A DNA stretch of 34,588 nt from an uncultured Eubacteriales bacterium (GTDB lineage: Bacteria > Bacillota > Clostridia > Christensenellales > UBA1242): positions 1 through 34,588 of the forward strand of contig USSZ01000008.1 in assembly GCA_900557645.1 (NCBI GenBank), given 5' to 3'. This document shows, piece after piece, positions 15,641 through 23,713 of this stretch (the stretch's first letter is position 1; every line of letters starts with the position of its first letter). The notes beneath the pieces were generated by a model. It did no database searches. It saw only the letters and a program-made list of their open reading frames with translations, and was not told the DNA's origin. The position numbers were made by a program, and so were the translations under genes.

Positions 15641-15949
15641 TTACAAATATTTCTTTATTGCTTCAACACATGCTTCATATTGCCAAATACCAATATGTTT
15701 TTCTTGTTCTTTGCCATCTTTAAAAATTATCAATGTTGGAATAGACATGATGCCAAATCTTCTTGCAACATTTTCGGCATTATCTACATCAACCTTATAT
15801 ACCTTTGCTTTCCCCTCGACTTCTTTAGATATATCCTCTAAAATATCTCCCATAATTCTGCAAGGCCCACACCAAGTTGCAAAGAAATCAATTAAAACAA
15901 CACCTTGACTTATTGCTTCTTCAAAGTCTTTTTCATCTAAAATTTTCAT
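15641..15949 (-). CDS. trxA: Thioredoxin
   Basis: Small cytoplasmic disulfide reductase of 102 residues. The active site WCGPC is at 26-30 and the cis-proline segment SIPTLIIF is present, with no extra domains. Its ATG overlaps the stop of the upstream E1-like gene (ATGA), and its GGGGGA site lies in that gene's last codons, so the two are translationally coupled. It is the last gene of the trmFO-hslV-hslU-tcdA-trx run. The genome could hold other thioredoxins, so this may be a specialised copy serving its neighbour; that is inference. Confidence 0.95.
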   Translation of the reverse strand: MKILDEKDFEEAISQGVVLIDFFATWCGPCRIMGDILEDISKEVEGKAKVYKVDVDNAENVARRFGIMSIPTLIIFKDGKEQEKHIGIWQYEACVEAIKKYL

Positions 15950-16623
15950 ATTTCCCCCTTTATAATTTTATTTATAACTACAGCACTTAAAGTGCACCCA
16001 CAAACAGCAGGATAATAACTTATACTACCAATTACATTTCCACATTTGATAGGCTTTGAGTCTGTTGTAACAACATCTAATTTATTAATATTATTTTCTC
16101 TTAATTTTTTTCTAATTACTTTTGCAAGACCATCATCATGGGTTTTATAGATATCTGTCAAATAAAAATTTGGAATATCATATCTATTTCCTGCTCCCAT
16201 TGCTGAAATAATATTAATATTGTTCTTTTTACAATAAATTATTAAAGAAATTTTGTCTTTAACAGAATCAATAGCATCAACAACAATGTCAGTATTTTTA
16301 ATCAATTTGCAAATATTATCTTCACAAATTCTTTCTTTAATGACTTCTATTTCAATCTTATCATTGATTTTTAAAAGTTTTTCTTTCAAGACTTCAACCT
16401 TTACTCTGCCTATCGTATCAATTTCTGCTACGACTTGCCTATTTATGTTAGAAGATGAAACAGTATCAAAATCTATAAGTTTAATTTTTTCGATACCTGC
16501 CCTGACAAGCATAACTGCAACATAACCACCAACGCCACCAACACCAACAATCGTAATATGTTTTCTTGCTATTTTATCTATATTTTCATTTCCGATTAAA
16601 ATTTCAGTTCTTGATTTATCCAT
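15946..16623 (-). CDS. tcdA: TcdA-like E1 enzyme (t6A37 dehydratase family)
   Basis: ThiF/E1-fold ATP-dependent enzyme, probably tRNA threonylcarbamoyladenosine dehydratase, which turns t6A37 into cyclic ct6A37. The nucleotide-binding loop GVGGVGG lies at 27-33, followed by IDFDTVSSSNINRQ and VVDAIDS. The later segments SAMGAGNR, LTDIYKTHDDGLAKVIRK and GSISYYPAV are close to the TcdA/CsdL pattern and unlike ThiF or MoeB, which have CxxC zinc sites. The 225-residue length is near normal. It follows hslU by 26 bp with a weak AAAAAGG site and ends inside the trxA start. Confidence 0.88.
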   Translation of the reverse strand: MDKSRTEILIGNENIDKIARKHITIVGVGGVGGYVAVMLVRAGIEKIKLIDFDTVSSSNINRQVVAEIDTIGRVKVEVLKEKLLKINDKIEIEVIKERICEDNICKLIKNTDIVVDAIDSVKDKISLIIYCKKNNINIISAMGAGNRYDIPNFYLTDIYKTHDDGLAKVIRKKLRENNINKLDVVTTDSKPIKCGNVIGSISYYPAVCGCTLSAVVINKIIKGEI

Positions 16624-16649
16624 TTTAAACCTTTTTCTTCTTACCTGGT

Positions 16650-17945
16650 TTATAAAATATATTTTTTCAAATCAAATTTCTTTTTTGATTCCTTAAATGC
16701 ATTTTGAACATAGGTTCTGTCAATATTTACTTCAAGCATTGGATGATCGCCTGATGCATTGAAAGAAATATCTTCAAGCAAACTTTCCATTATTGTATGC
16801 AAACGTCTTGCCCCGATATTTTCACTTGTTTCATTTTCTGTTGCTGCCATATCTGCGATTTCATCTAAAGCATCATCAGTAAATTTTAAATCAATGTTAT
16901 CTACTTTCAATATACTTGCATACTGTAAAGTTACAGAATTCTTTGGTTCAGATAAAATACGTTTAAAATCATCTTTTGTAAGGTTGTCAAGGTCAACTCT
17001 AATAGGAAATCTCCCTTGAAGTTCAGGAATCATATCCTCTATATTTGAAACATGAAATGCACCAGATGCAATAAACAAAATGAAGTCGGTCTTAACATTG
17101 CCATATTTTGTTGCAACAGTGCTTCCTTCAACTATAGGTAAAATATCTCTTTGAACGCCTTCTCTTGAGACATCTTGACTATTTGAGCCACCTGCTTTAC
17201 CAATAATTTTATCAATTTCATCAATAAAAATTATTCCTTCTTCTTCTGTTCTTCTAATGGCTTCGGCGTAAACATTATCTTTGTCAATAATTTTATCACA
17301 TTCTTCACCCATCAATATTTCTCTTGCTCTAGAAACAGACATTCTTCTTTTTTTATGTTTTTGTGGAAGCATTCCATCAAAAATAGAACCTATGTTAATT
17401 TCTGGTCCACCAACTGCAATCATTGGTTTTGGACTATCAACCACAACAATATCAATTTGTTCGTTTTCAAGTTTGCCATTGTGATACTCTTCAGTAACTA
17501 TTGTTTTATCAACAGAAATATCACTTGCTCGTCTTGTATCGCAAATTGCATCAATAAGTTTTGTATCCACTATAGGCTTTACCTTTGCCTCGATTTCATG
17601 AGATTTTTCATCTTTTACCATACGAACTGCAACTTCAACCAAATCTCTAATCATGCTTTCAACATCACGACCAACATAACCAACTTCAGTATATTTTGTT
17701 GCTTCAATTTTTATAAATGGTGCTTTGACAAGTTTTGCAAGTCTTCTTGCTATTTCTGTCTTACCAACTCCAGTTGGTCCTTTCATGATAATATTCTTTG
17801 GAGTAATTTCCTCACGAAGTTCTTTCGGCAGTCTGCTTCTTCTATATCTATTACGTAATGCTATCGCAACTGCCCTTTTTGCTTTTGGTTGACCTATAAT
17901 ATATTTATCAAGTTCTTCAACTATTTGTCTTGGTGTTAAATTCAT
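16650..17945 (-). CDS. hslU: HslU, ATPase subunit of the HslUV protease
   Basis: AAA+ unfoldase that feeds proteins into the HslV chamber. The 431 residues include the Walker A motif GPTGVGKT (56-63), the pore loop motif GYVGRD, Walker B IIFIDEID, sensor segments and the HslU C-terminal tail. An insertion (I) domain lies between Walker A and Walker B. It starts 3 bp after the hslV stop, and its GAGGAGG site is encoded in the last hslV codons, so the two subunits are produced together. In Bacillus codY follows at this point; here a tcdA-like gene follows instead. Confidence 0.97.
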   Translation of the reverse strand: MNLTPRQIVEELDKYIIGQPKAKRAVAIALRNRYRRSRLPKELREEITPKNIIMKGPTGVGKTEIARRLAKLVKAPFIKIEATKYTEVGYVGRDVESMIRDLVEVAVRMVKDEKSHEIEAKVKPIVDTKLIDAICDTRRASDISVDKTIVTEEYHNGKLENEQIDIVVVDSPKPMIAVGGPEINIGSIFDGMLPQKHKKRRMSVSRAREILMGEECDKIIDKDNVYAEAIRRTEEEGIIFIDEIDKIIGKAGGSNSQDVSREGVQRDILPIVEGSTVATKYGNVKTDFILFIASGAFHVSNIEDMIPELQGRFPIRVDLDNLTKDDFKRILSEPKNSVTLQYASILKVDNIDLKFTDDALDEIADMAATENETSENIGARRLHTIMESLLEDISFNASGDHPMLEVNIDRTYVQNAFKESKKKFDLKKYIL

Positions 17946-17948
17946 TTT

Positions 17949-18488
17949 TTAAACCTCCTCAACTGTAATATGATCATTTGTAAATACACAAATTTGCCCA
18001 GCAATCTCTAATGCTTTTTGTGCAATTTCTTTTGCAGAAAGTTTTGTGTTTTGTTTTAATGCTTTTGCTGCTGCCAAAGCATAGTTACCACCAGAACCTA
18101 TAGCACAAACGTCATCATCTGGCTCAATTACTTCACCTGTTCCACTGACAATTAAAAGTTTTTCTTTATCTGCAACAATCATCATTGCATTAAGTTGTCT
18201 TGCTGCCTTATCTTCTCTCCATGTTCCAGCAAGTTCAACTGCACTTCTCATTAAATTACCAGAAAACTTATTAAGCATATTTTCAAATCTTTCACAAAGT
18301 GAAAATGCATCAGCAACCGAACCTGCAAATCCAATTACTACCTTATCATTATAAATTCTTCTTACTTTATGTGCATTTGATTTGAATATAACACTTTCTG
18401 ATAAAGTTACCTGACCATCTCCTGCCACAGCAATTTTGCCATCTCTTTTTACACCACATATAGTAGTTCCTCTAAACATACTTTCCAT
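17949..18488 (-). CDS. hslV: HslV, peptidase subunit of the HslUV protease
   Basis: Proteasome-like threonine peptidase. The catalytic Thr is Thr8 in FRGTTI and becomes residue 1 after processing, in contrast to the Ser form of Bacillus CodW. AGDGQVTL and GSGGNYALAAAKAL are family hallmarks, and the length of 179 is normal. AAGGAGG lies 9 bases before the ATG at 18488, better than the internal ATG three codons later. The gene overlaps the end of the trmFO-like gene by 17 bp, leaving no room for the xerC/codV gene found here in Bacillus. Confidence 0.97.
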   Translation of the reverse strand: MESMFRGTTICGVKRDGKIAVAGDGQVTLSESVIFKSNAHKVRRIYNDKVVIGFAGSVADAFSLCERFENMLNKFSGNLMRSAVELAGTWREDKAARQLNAMMIVADKEKLLIVSGTGEVIEPDDDVCAIGSGGNYALAAAKALKQNTKLSAKEIAQKALEIAGQICVFTNDHITVEEV

Positions 18489-19716
18489 TTAAATAATCCT
18501 CCTTAAATTGTGCAAGTGCATCAATTGATTTTCTAAAAGTTTTTGAAACTATTTCTTCATCTTCAAAATTATCATCTATTAAACCGTAATCATCTATAAA
18601 AGGTTGAGGTTTTATTGACGCAGACGATACAATTCTTTTTGCAAGCATACCAATGCAAGAATCCCTTGGAAGTGGTATCATTTGCTTATCACTAAAATAT
18701 TTATTTACATTTAATGCTGTATATAGTCCACTTGCAATGCAATCTACATATCCAGTTATACCAAGTATAGAACCTGCAAAAAATATATTTTCATTTTGAA
18801 AGCATTGATGAAATTGATTTACAACATACCTTGAATTTAAAAAGCAAATATCAAGTGCATCTGCTTTTTTTACGATTATAGAATTTTCAAAACCATTTAA
18901 AGAAGAAAAGACTTGCATTTGATTAATTAAATCAAATTTAGATGATATTTCTTCTATTCTAAACCCCTTTTCTGTTTTTCTTAATTTTAAAACAGCATAA
19001 GGCTTTTCGTTTATCTCTTTAAGCAATACTGGCATCATGGCATAATTTTTTAAATTATCCTTTCCTTTATCAACGAGATCTTCCATAGTATTTTCAACTA
19101 ATTTAAAATCTTTTTCATCAATTTCTTCATTCAATCCTTTAACAATATGATTGATAAAATCGATATATTCTTGATAATTTAATGGAAGATATAAAAACTC
19201 ATCATCAAATTCTTTTTGCAAAAGTCTGCTTTCATCAATTTTTTTCAAAACTGGATAAACTGGCATATGACTAAAACATCTCATAGAACCAAATTGTTTT
19301 AATAAAAAATCAAACATTTTTTTATCAGTATTTGGTCCTGTAGCAATAATTGTAACTTCTTTTGGATTAATTTCATGAACACAGGCTTCAAAATATTCAA
19401 TATTTTCATTATGCTTTACCATATCTTTGCCAATCTCAAGTAAAATTTCTGGCAAATCTTTTTTATTATATCCTTTTAAAAGAAGTTGTTCTTCTGCTTT
19501 AATAAGAGGGCTTCCAAGAAGGGATAATTCTCGACTTAAAAGTGCTTCATTAACTTCCCTCTTTTTTGCAAAATCACAATCATTACAATAATCTTTATAT
19601 TCTTTACAAGCATCGAAAATATGCACCTTATGTCCATGACCTGCTAAAAATAAAGCACATTCTATGCCTGCATAGCCACAGCCAATCACATTAATAAAAG
19701 ACCTATTAAATCTCAT
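18472..19716 (-). CDS. TrmFO-like FAD protein lacking the catalytic cysteines
   Basis: Position and fold match TrmFO, the folate/FAD-dependent enzyme that makes m5U54 in tRNA. The FAD motif GCGYAG is at 12-17. The middle segment MMPVLLKEINEKPYAVLKLR corresponds to the TrmFO MKPVGL...PYAVVQLR region. FFAGSILGITGYVDCIASGL matches the C-terminal FAD segment. However, the FEGCLPIE catalytic Cys is replaced (VENTMEDL, Thr210). The CSNS motif and the HTDKFAEL region near residue 50 are also not recognisable. At 414 residues it is slightly short. It probably no longer methylates by the known route and may be a repurposed or decaying FAD protein. AGGGGA precedes the ATG. Confidence 0.8.
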   Translation of the reverse strand: MRFNRSFINVIGCGYAGIECALFLAGHGHKVHIFDACKEYKDYCNDCDFAKKREVNEALLSRELSLLGSPLIKAEEQLLLKGYNKKDLPEILLEIGKDMVKHNENIEYFEACVHEINPKEVTIIATGPNTDKKMFDFLLKQFGSMRCFSHMPVYPVLKKIDESRLLQKEFDDEFLYLPLNYQEYIDFINHIVKGLNEEIDEKDFKLVENTMEDLVDKGKDNLKNYAMMPVLLKEINEKPYAVLKLRKTEKGFRIEEISSKFDLINQMQVFSSLNGFENSIIVKKADALDICFLNSRYVVNQFHQCFQNENIFFAGSILGITGYVDCIASGLYTALNVNKYFSDKQMIPLPRDSCIGMLAKRIVSSASIKPQPFIDDYGLIDDNFEDEEIVSKTFRKSIDALAQFKEDYLNGKYV

Positions 19717-19784
19717 TAATCCCCTTTAAGCAATCTTTCTAATGTTTTATATATGTAGTTTTAATCTATAAAACCACCAGTTTC

Positions 19785-19812
19785 ATTATAATATATTTTT
19801 ATTTTAATTCAA
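19785..19812 (-). promoter_or_regulatory. Promoter of the trmFO-like/hslVU/tcdA/trxA operon
   Basis: Minus-strand TTGAAT (19807-19812), 16-bp spacer, TATAAT (19785-19790), about 70 bp before the start codon. The HD-gene terminator lies just upstream, so this is a separate transcription unit. Confidence 0.65.
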
Positions 19813-19900
19813 AGCAAACTTAAAACAAATAGATAAAATATCATCTTTTATTGTCAAATCATATACGTAATAAGTATTTTTAAATAGCAATAAAAAAATA

Positions 19901-19925
19901 AAAACAATCTTAAAAAGACTGTTTT
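19901..19925 (-). terminator. Terminator at the end of the HD gene
   Basis: AAAACAATCTT / AAGACTGTTTT with one A-C mismatch and an AAA loop, then a T run on the minus strand. It begins at the HD gene stop codon. Confidence 0.65.
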
Positions 19926-20434
19926 TATAAATCTAAATCATCAAATTCTTCGTTATAAATGCAATTATCATGAAATTCATTATAAATATCTTTATCATTC
20001 AATTTTTTTGAATACACTTTTGCTTGCATAACTGCATCATATTTATCAATCATTTTAACAAATTTTGCTTCTGGCGTTTCATTTGCTTCAAATTCAAGCC
20101 ATAATTGTTCAATCTCTGGCATATTAAAAGTTAAAGATAATCTTCTTATGCATTTATGCTCCATCTTATGTTTAACCTCTTTATCAATTTTATCAAAAGG
20201 TGTTATATCACCAGCATCGATTTCACATAACTCATGATATGCAATCATTTTTAAAACCTTAAGTTGATCAAGATTCAAATTTTTCTTTGTCATAACTTCC
20301 AATGCCAACATAATCATTGAAAAACAATGCTCTGCATCACTTTCACTTCTTCCTAATTTTTTATCTATATTTCTCATTAACCAGCCACGTCTTAAAATAT
20401 CTTTTAAACGAGCAATTTCTTCATAAAATGTCAT
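19925..20434 (-). CDS. HD-domain phosphohydrolase (YfbR/HDDC2-like)
   Basis: A protein of 169 residues with a probable metal-dependent nucleotidase fold, related to 5'-deoxynucleotidase YfbR and HDDC2. His36 in SDAEHCF and the segment YHELCEIDAGDITP (66-79) match the family, including the typical GDITP and a later Asp in KMIDKYDAV. The canonical His-Asp pair reads His67-Glu68, so the metal site may be altered. The likely substrate, deoxynucleoside monophosphates, is inferred from family. It follows topA by 13 bp with GGAGGGG before the ATG, so it is co-transcribed with topA. Confidence 0.8.
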   Translation of the reverse strand: MTFYEEIARLKDILRRGWLMRNIDKKLGRSESDAEHCFSMIMLALEVMTKKNLNLDQLKVLKMIAYHELCEIDAGDITPFDKIDKEVKHKMEHKCIRRLSLTFNMPEIEQLWLEFEANETPEAKFVKMIDKYDAVMQAKVYSKKLNDKDIYNEFHDNCIYNEEFDDLDL

Positions 20435-20447
20435 ATTCCCCTCCTTT

Positions 20448-22526
20448 TTATTGTTGAGAAGTGTTGTTTTGTTCTATATAATCACATTCATTGTTGCTAC
20501 ATTTTATTTTTTTACCCTTCATAACGATTGGACTATTACATTTAGGACATTTTTCCCCAGTTGTAATATCCCAACTCATAAACTTACAATCTGGATATTT
20601 TGAACATGAATAGAAGATTTTTCCTCTCTTACTTTTTCTTTCAACCATATCACTTCCACATTCTGGGCACTTTCCAACATATTTAATATTGCTTTCAAGA
20701 GGTTTTGTATTTTTACATTTAGGAAAATTTGAACAAGCCAAAAATTCGCCAAATCTGCCCTGTCTTATAACCATCTTACCACCACATTTATCACAAATTA
20801 TATCTGTTTCTTTTGGAGGTTCTTTCATAGTTACAGAACTTGCATCTGCTTTTTCAATCAAATGCTCAAATCCATTCCAGAAATTTGAAACAACACTATG
20901 CCAATCTTCATCTTTGTTTGCAATATCATCAAGTCGTCCCTCCATATATGCAGTAAATTTAACATTAATTACACTTGAAAAGAATTGCTCAAGATAATCA
21001 TTAATTTTTCTGCCAAGGTCAGTTGGAACAAGATATTTACCTTCTTTTTCAGCATAATGTCTTGACGTCAATACTGTTATTGTTGCAGCATAAGTTGCAG
21101 GTCTTCCAATTCCTTTTTCTTCCATTGCTTTTACCAAACTTGCTTCTGTATAACGAACTGGTGGCTTTGTAAATTTCTGTTCTGGCAACAATTTTTCACA
21201 ATCTAAGATTTCATCTTTTTCAAGTTTAGGAAGTTTTCCTGCCATACCCTCTTTATTTTCTTCTTCAACATATTCTTTATACACTGCTGTATACCCAGGG
21301 AATTCCATAGTTTTGCCATTAACTTTAAAACCATAATCTTTGCAATCAAAAGTTACTGATACAGAAGAATATTCGGCTTCAGTCATTTGACTTGCGAGAA
21401 ATCTCTCATAGATAAGTTTATAAAGTCTATAGTTATCATTTGTCAACGTCTCTTTAACCATTTCAGGAGTTATATCCATTGTAATAGGTCTTATTGCTTC
21501 GTGTGCATCTTGTGCATTTTCTTTTGTATGATAATTATTTGGTTTTTCAGGGACAAATTCTTCTCCATATTTATTTTTGATAAATTCACGACAAGCATTT
21601 TGAGCATCTGTTGAAATTCTAACAGAGTCTGTTCTTATGTAAGTTATAAGAGCAATTTTACCTTCCCCTTTTACTTCAACTCCTTCATATAATTGTTGTG
21701 CAGAAGAAGTTGTTCGAGCAAGACTCATTCCAAGTTTATTTAAAGCATCTTGTTGCATTGTACTTGTGGTAAAAGGTGCTGGGGCATGAGATTTTGTTTT
21801 ACTTTTCTTTATTTCACTGACAACAAATTTTTCGCCACCTATTTCACCAAGCATCTTATCAACTTCTTCTTTATTTTTAGGAACAAATTTTTTCTTTTTA
21901 TAAGTTGCAAGAGTTGCTTTTATCTGATATTTATCTTTTTTAAGAAGAGCAGAAACTGTCCAATATTCTTCTGGAACAAATTTTTCTATTTCTTTTTCTC
22001 TATCAACAACCAGTTTTAATGCAACAGATTGAACACGTCCAGCAGATAATTTAGGTGCAATTTTTTTACATAAAATCGGTGATAGTTTATATCCCACAAT
22101 TCTATCAAGAACCCTTCTTGCTTGTTGTGCATCAACAAGTTTTAAATCAATCTTACGAGGATTTTCTAATGCTTTTGTTACTGCTTTTTTAGAAATTTCG
22201 TTAAATTCAATACGGCAATTTTTGTCTGGCTCATAGCCAAGAACATTAGCAACATGCCAACTAATTGCCTCTCCCTCTCTATCAGGGTCAGTTGCGATCA
22301 AAACTTCATCTGCTTGAGAGGCTTTTTTCTTTAGTTCATTTATTAGTTCTTTTTTATCTGGAACAATTTCATATTTAGGCTCAAAATTATGTTTTAAGTC
22401 AATACCAAAACTTTTTTCTGGCAAATCTCTTATATGTCCTTTAGTTGCAAAAACTTCATAACCATTTCCTAAATATTTTTTCAATGCTTCCCTTTTAAAA
22501 GGTGATTCAATTATGACTAATTTCAA
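20448..22526 (-). CDS. topA: DNA topoisomerase I
   Basis: Type IA topoisomerase that relaxes negative supercoils. It holds a Toprim domain at the N-terminus (KLVIIESP, later DPDREGEAISWH), the active-site Tyr296 in TYIRTDS, and the SAGRVQSVALK core. Three C-terminal four-Cys zinc ribbons follow, starting CDKCGG, CPECGS and CPKCNS. I prefer a TTG start at 22526. An ATG lies four codons earlier and overlaps the dprA stop, but it has no ribosome binding site, and its own codons form the GGAGG that sits five bases before the TTG. Length is then 692. The toprim motif reads SPFKRE where SPAKAK is usual. Confidence 0.96.
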   Translation of the reverse strand: MKLVIIESPFKREALKKYLGNGYEVFATKGHIRDLPEKSFGIDLKHNFEPKYEIVPDKKELINELKKKASQADEVLIATDPDREGEAISWHVANVLGYEPDKNCRIEFNEISKKAVTKALENPRKIDLKLVDAQQARRVLDRIVGYKLSPILCKKIAPKLSAGRVQSVALKLVVDREKEIEKFVPEEYWTVSALLKKDKYQIKATLATYKKKKFVPKNKEEVDKMLGEIGGEKFVVSEIKKSKTKSHAPAPFTTSTMQQDALNKLGMSLARTTSSAQQLYEGVEVKGEGKIALITYIRTDSVRISTDAQNACREFIKNKYGEEFVPEKPNNYHTKENAQDAHEAIRPITMDITPEMVKETLTNDNYRLYKLIYERFLASQMTEAEYSSVSVTFDCKDYGFKVNGKTMEFPGYTAVYKEYVEEENKEGMAGKLPKLEKDEILDCEKLLPEQKFTKPPVRYTEASLVKAMEEKGIGRPATYAATITVLTSRHYAEKEGKYLVPTDLGRKINDYLEQFFSSVINVKFTAYMEGRLDDIANKDEDWHSVVSNFWNGFEHLIEKADASSVTMKEPPKETDIICDKCGGKMVIRQGRFGEFLACSNFPKCKNTKPLESNIKYVGKCPECGSDMVERKSKRGKIFYSCSKYPDCKFMSWDITTGEKCPKCNSPIVMKGKKIKCSNNECDYIEQNNTSQQ

Positions 22527-22537
22527 TTTAACCTCCA

Positions 22538-23608
22538 TTAATTTAAAACTATAAATCCACCCGGCAGTCTATTTATTATTCCACGAATTTCTAAAGTTGT
22601 CAAACAACTATTAAAAATATTTGTGCTTAAATTGCAGTTTTTTATTAAAAAATCCATTTCTTTCATTCCATCTTCAAGCAAATTTACTATCATTTGTTCT
22701 TCAATAGATAATTGATAACTTTTTTTGCTGGTTATATTATCAACATCATAATCATTTAAAATATCTTGACTTGAAGTAACACAACTGGCTTGCCCAGATT
22801 TAATAATGTCATTTGTTAAATAAGATAATTCACTATCAACATTACCCGGAACAGAATAAATATTTTTACCATATTCAAGGGCATAATCTTTGGTATGAAT
22901 GGTTCCACTTTTAAAATTTGCTTCAGTTATTAAAACTCCATCTCCAAGACCTGCAATAATTCTATTCCTTTGTGGAAAAGTATATTTGGTCGCAATTTTA
23001 TTTGGTGGATATTCACTTATAAGAAGACCTTTTTCTGCAATTTCATCTGCAAGGCCTTTGTGTTCTGCTGGATAAATTTCATTAAGACCAGAACCAAGAA
23101 CTGCGATAGTTTTACCACCACATTCCAAACATTTTCTATGTGCTATGCTATCAACACCATAAGCAAGTCCACTCACAATCGTAATCTTATGCTGTGCAAT
23201 ATCTCCAACTAATTTGTTTGTTATCATTCTACCATAATTTGAAGGTTTTCTAGTCCCTACAACAGAAAGTGATTTGCTATTTAATAATGATAAATCACCT
23301 TTGCAAAATAAGAAAAAAGGAGCATCAGAATGATTAATAAGTTTTTGTGGATAATTATTGTCAAATTTTGTCAATAAAATAATACCTTGATTTTTTAAAT
23401 TATGAACATAATTACTAATAATAGTCTCATTAGATTTATTTTTCATTCTTTCATAATTCTCTTCTGACAATATATTTTTATCAAACTTTGTTTTACAAAA
23501 CTTTTCAATAGACAATTTATCTCCCATAAAATCAACTATTTGCTGAAATTTAGAATATGTAAAGTCAAATTGTGATAAAAATACCAAAAACTTTTGTAGT
23601 TCATTCAT
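22538..23608 (-). CDS. dprA: DprA/Smf, ssDNA-binding DNA-uptake protein
   Basis: Binds incoming single-stranded DNA and loads RecA during natural transformation; it is also present in many non-competent bacteria. The Rossmann core is clear: VVGTRKPSNYG, SGLAYGVDSIAH, AVLGSGL, YPPN and PQRNRIIAGL. The N-terminal helical part and a C-terminal winged-helix-like domain give 356 residues. AAAGGA lies 13 bases before the ATG, a loose fit, but no better start is seen. It leads directly into topA, as in Bacillus and relatives, and follows comM by 105 bp. Confidence 0.95.
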   Translation of the reverse strand: MNELQKFLVFLSQFDFTYSKFQQIVDFMGDKLSIEKFCKTKFDKNILSEENYERMKNKSNETIISNYVHNLKNQGIILLTKFDNNYPQKLINHSDAPFFLFCKGDLSLLNSKSLSVVGTRKPSNYGRMITNKLVGDIAQHKITIVSGLAYGVDSIAHRKCLECGGKTIAVLGSGLNEIYPAEHKGLADEIAEKGLLISEYPPNKIATKYTFPQRNRIIAGLGDGVLITEANFKSGTIHTKDYALEYGKNIYSVPGNVDSELSYLTNDIIKSGQASCVTSSQDILNDYDVDNITSKKSYQLSIEEQMIVNLLEDGMKEMDFLIKNCNLSTNIFNSCLTTLEIRGIINRLPGGFIVLN

Positions 23609-23713
23609 AAATATAAACTATCCTTTTATTTTTAAACTATCATGATTTTACTTAAAATAAAATAAATTTCAAAATAATTTTATTATTTTTGCATATTTTT
23701 CACAAAAAATAAT

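Noticed and set aside
17281..17858. Open frames antisense to hslU
   Set aside because: Composition mirrors the opposite strand of a strongly conserved gene; no start signals and no family resemblance.
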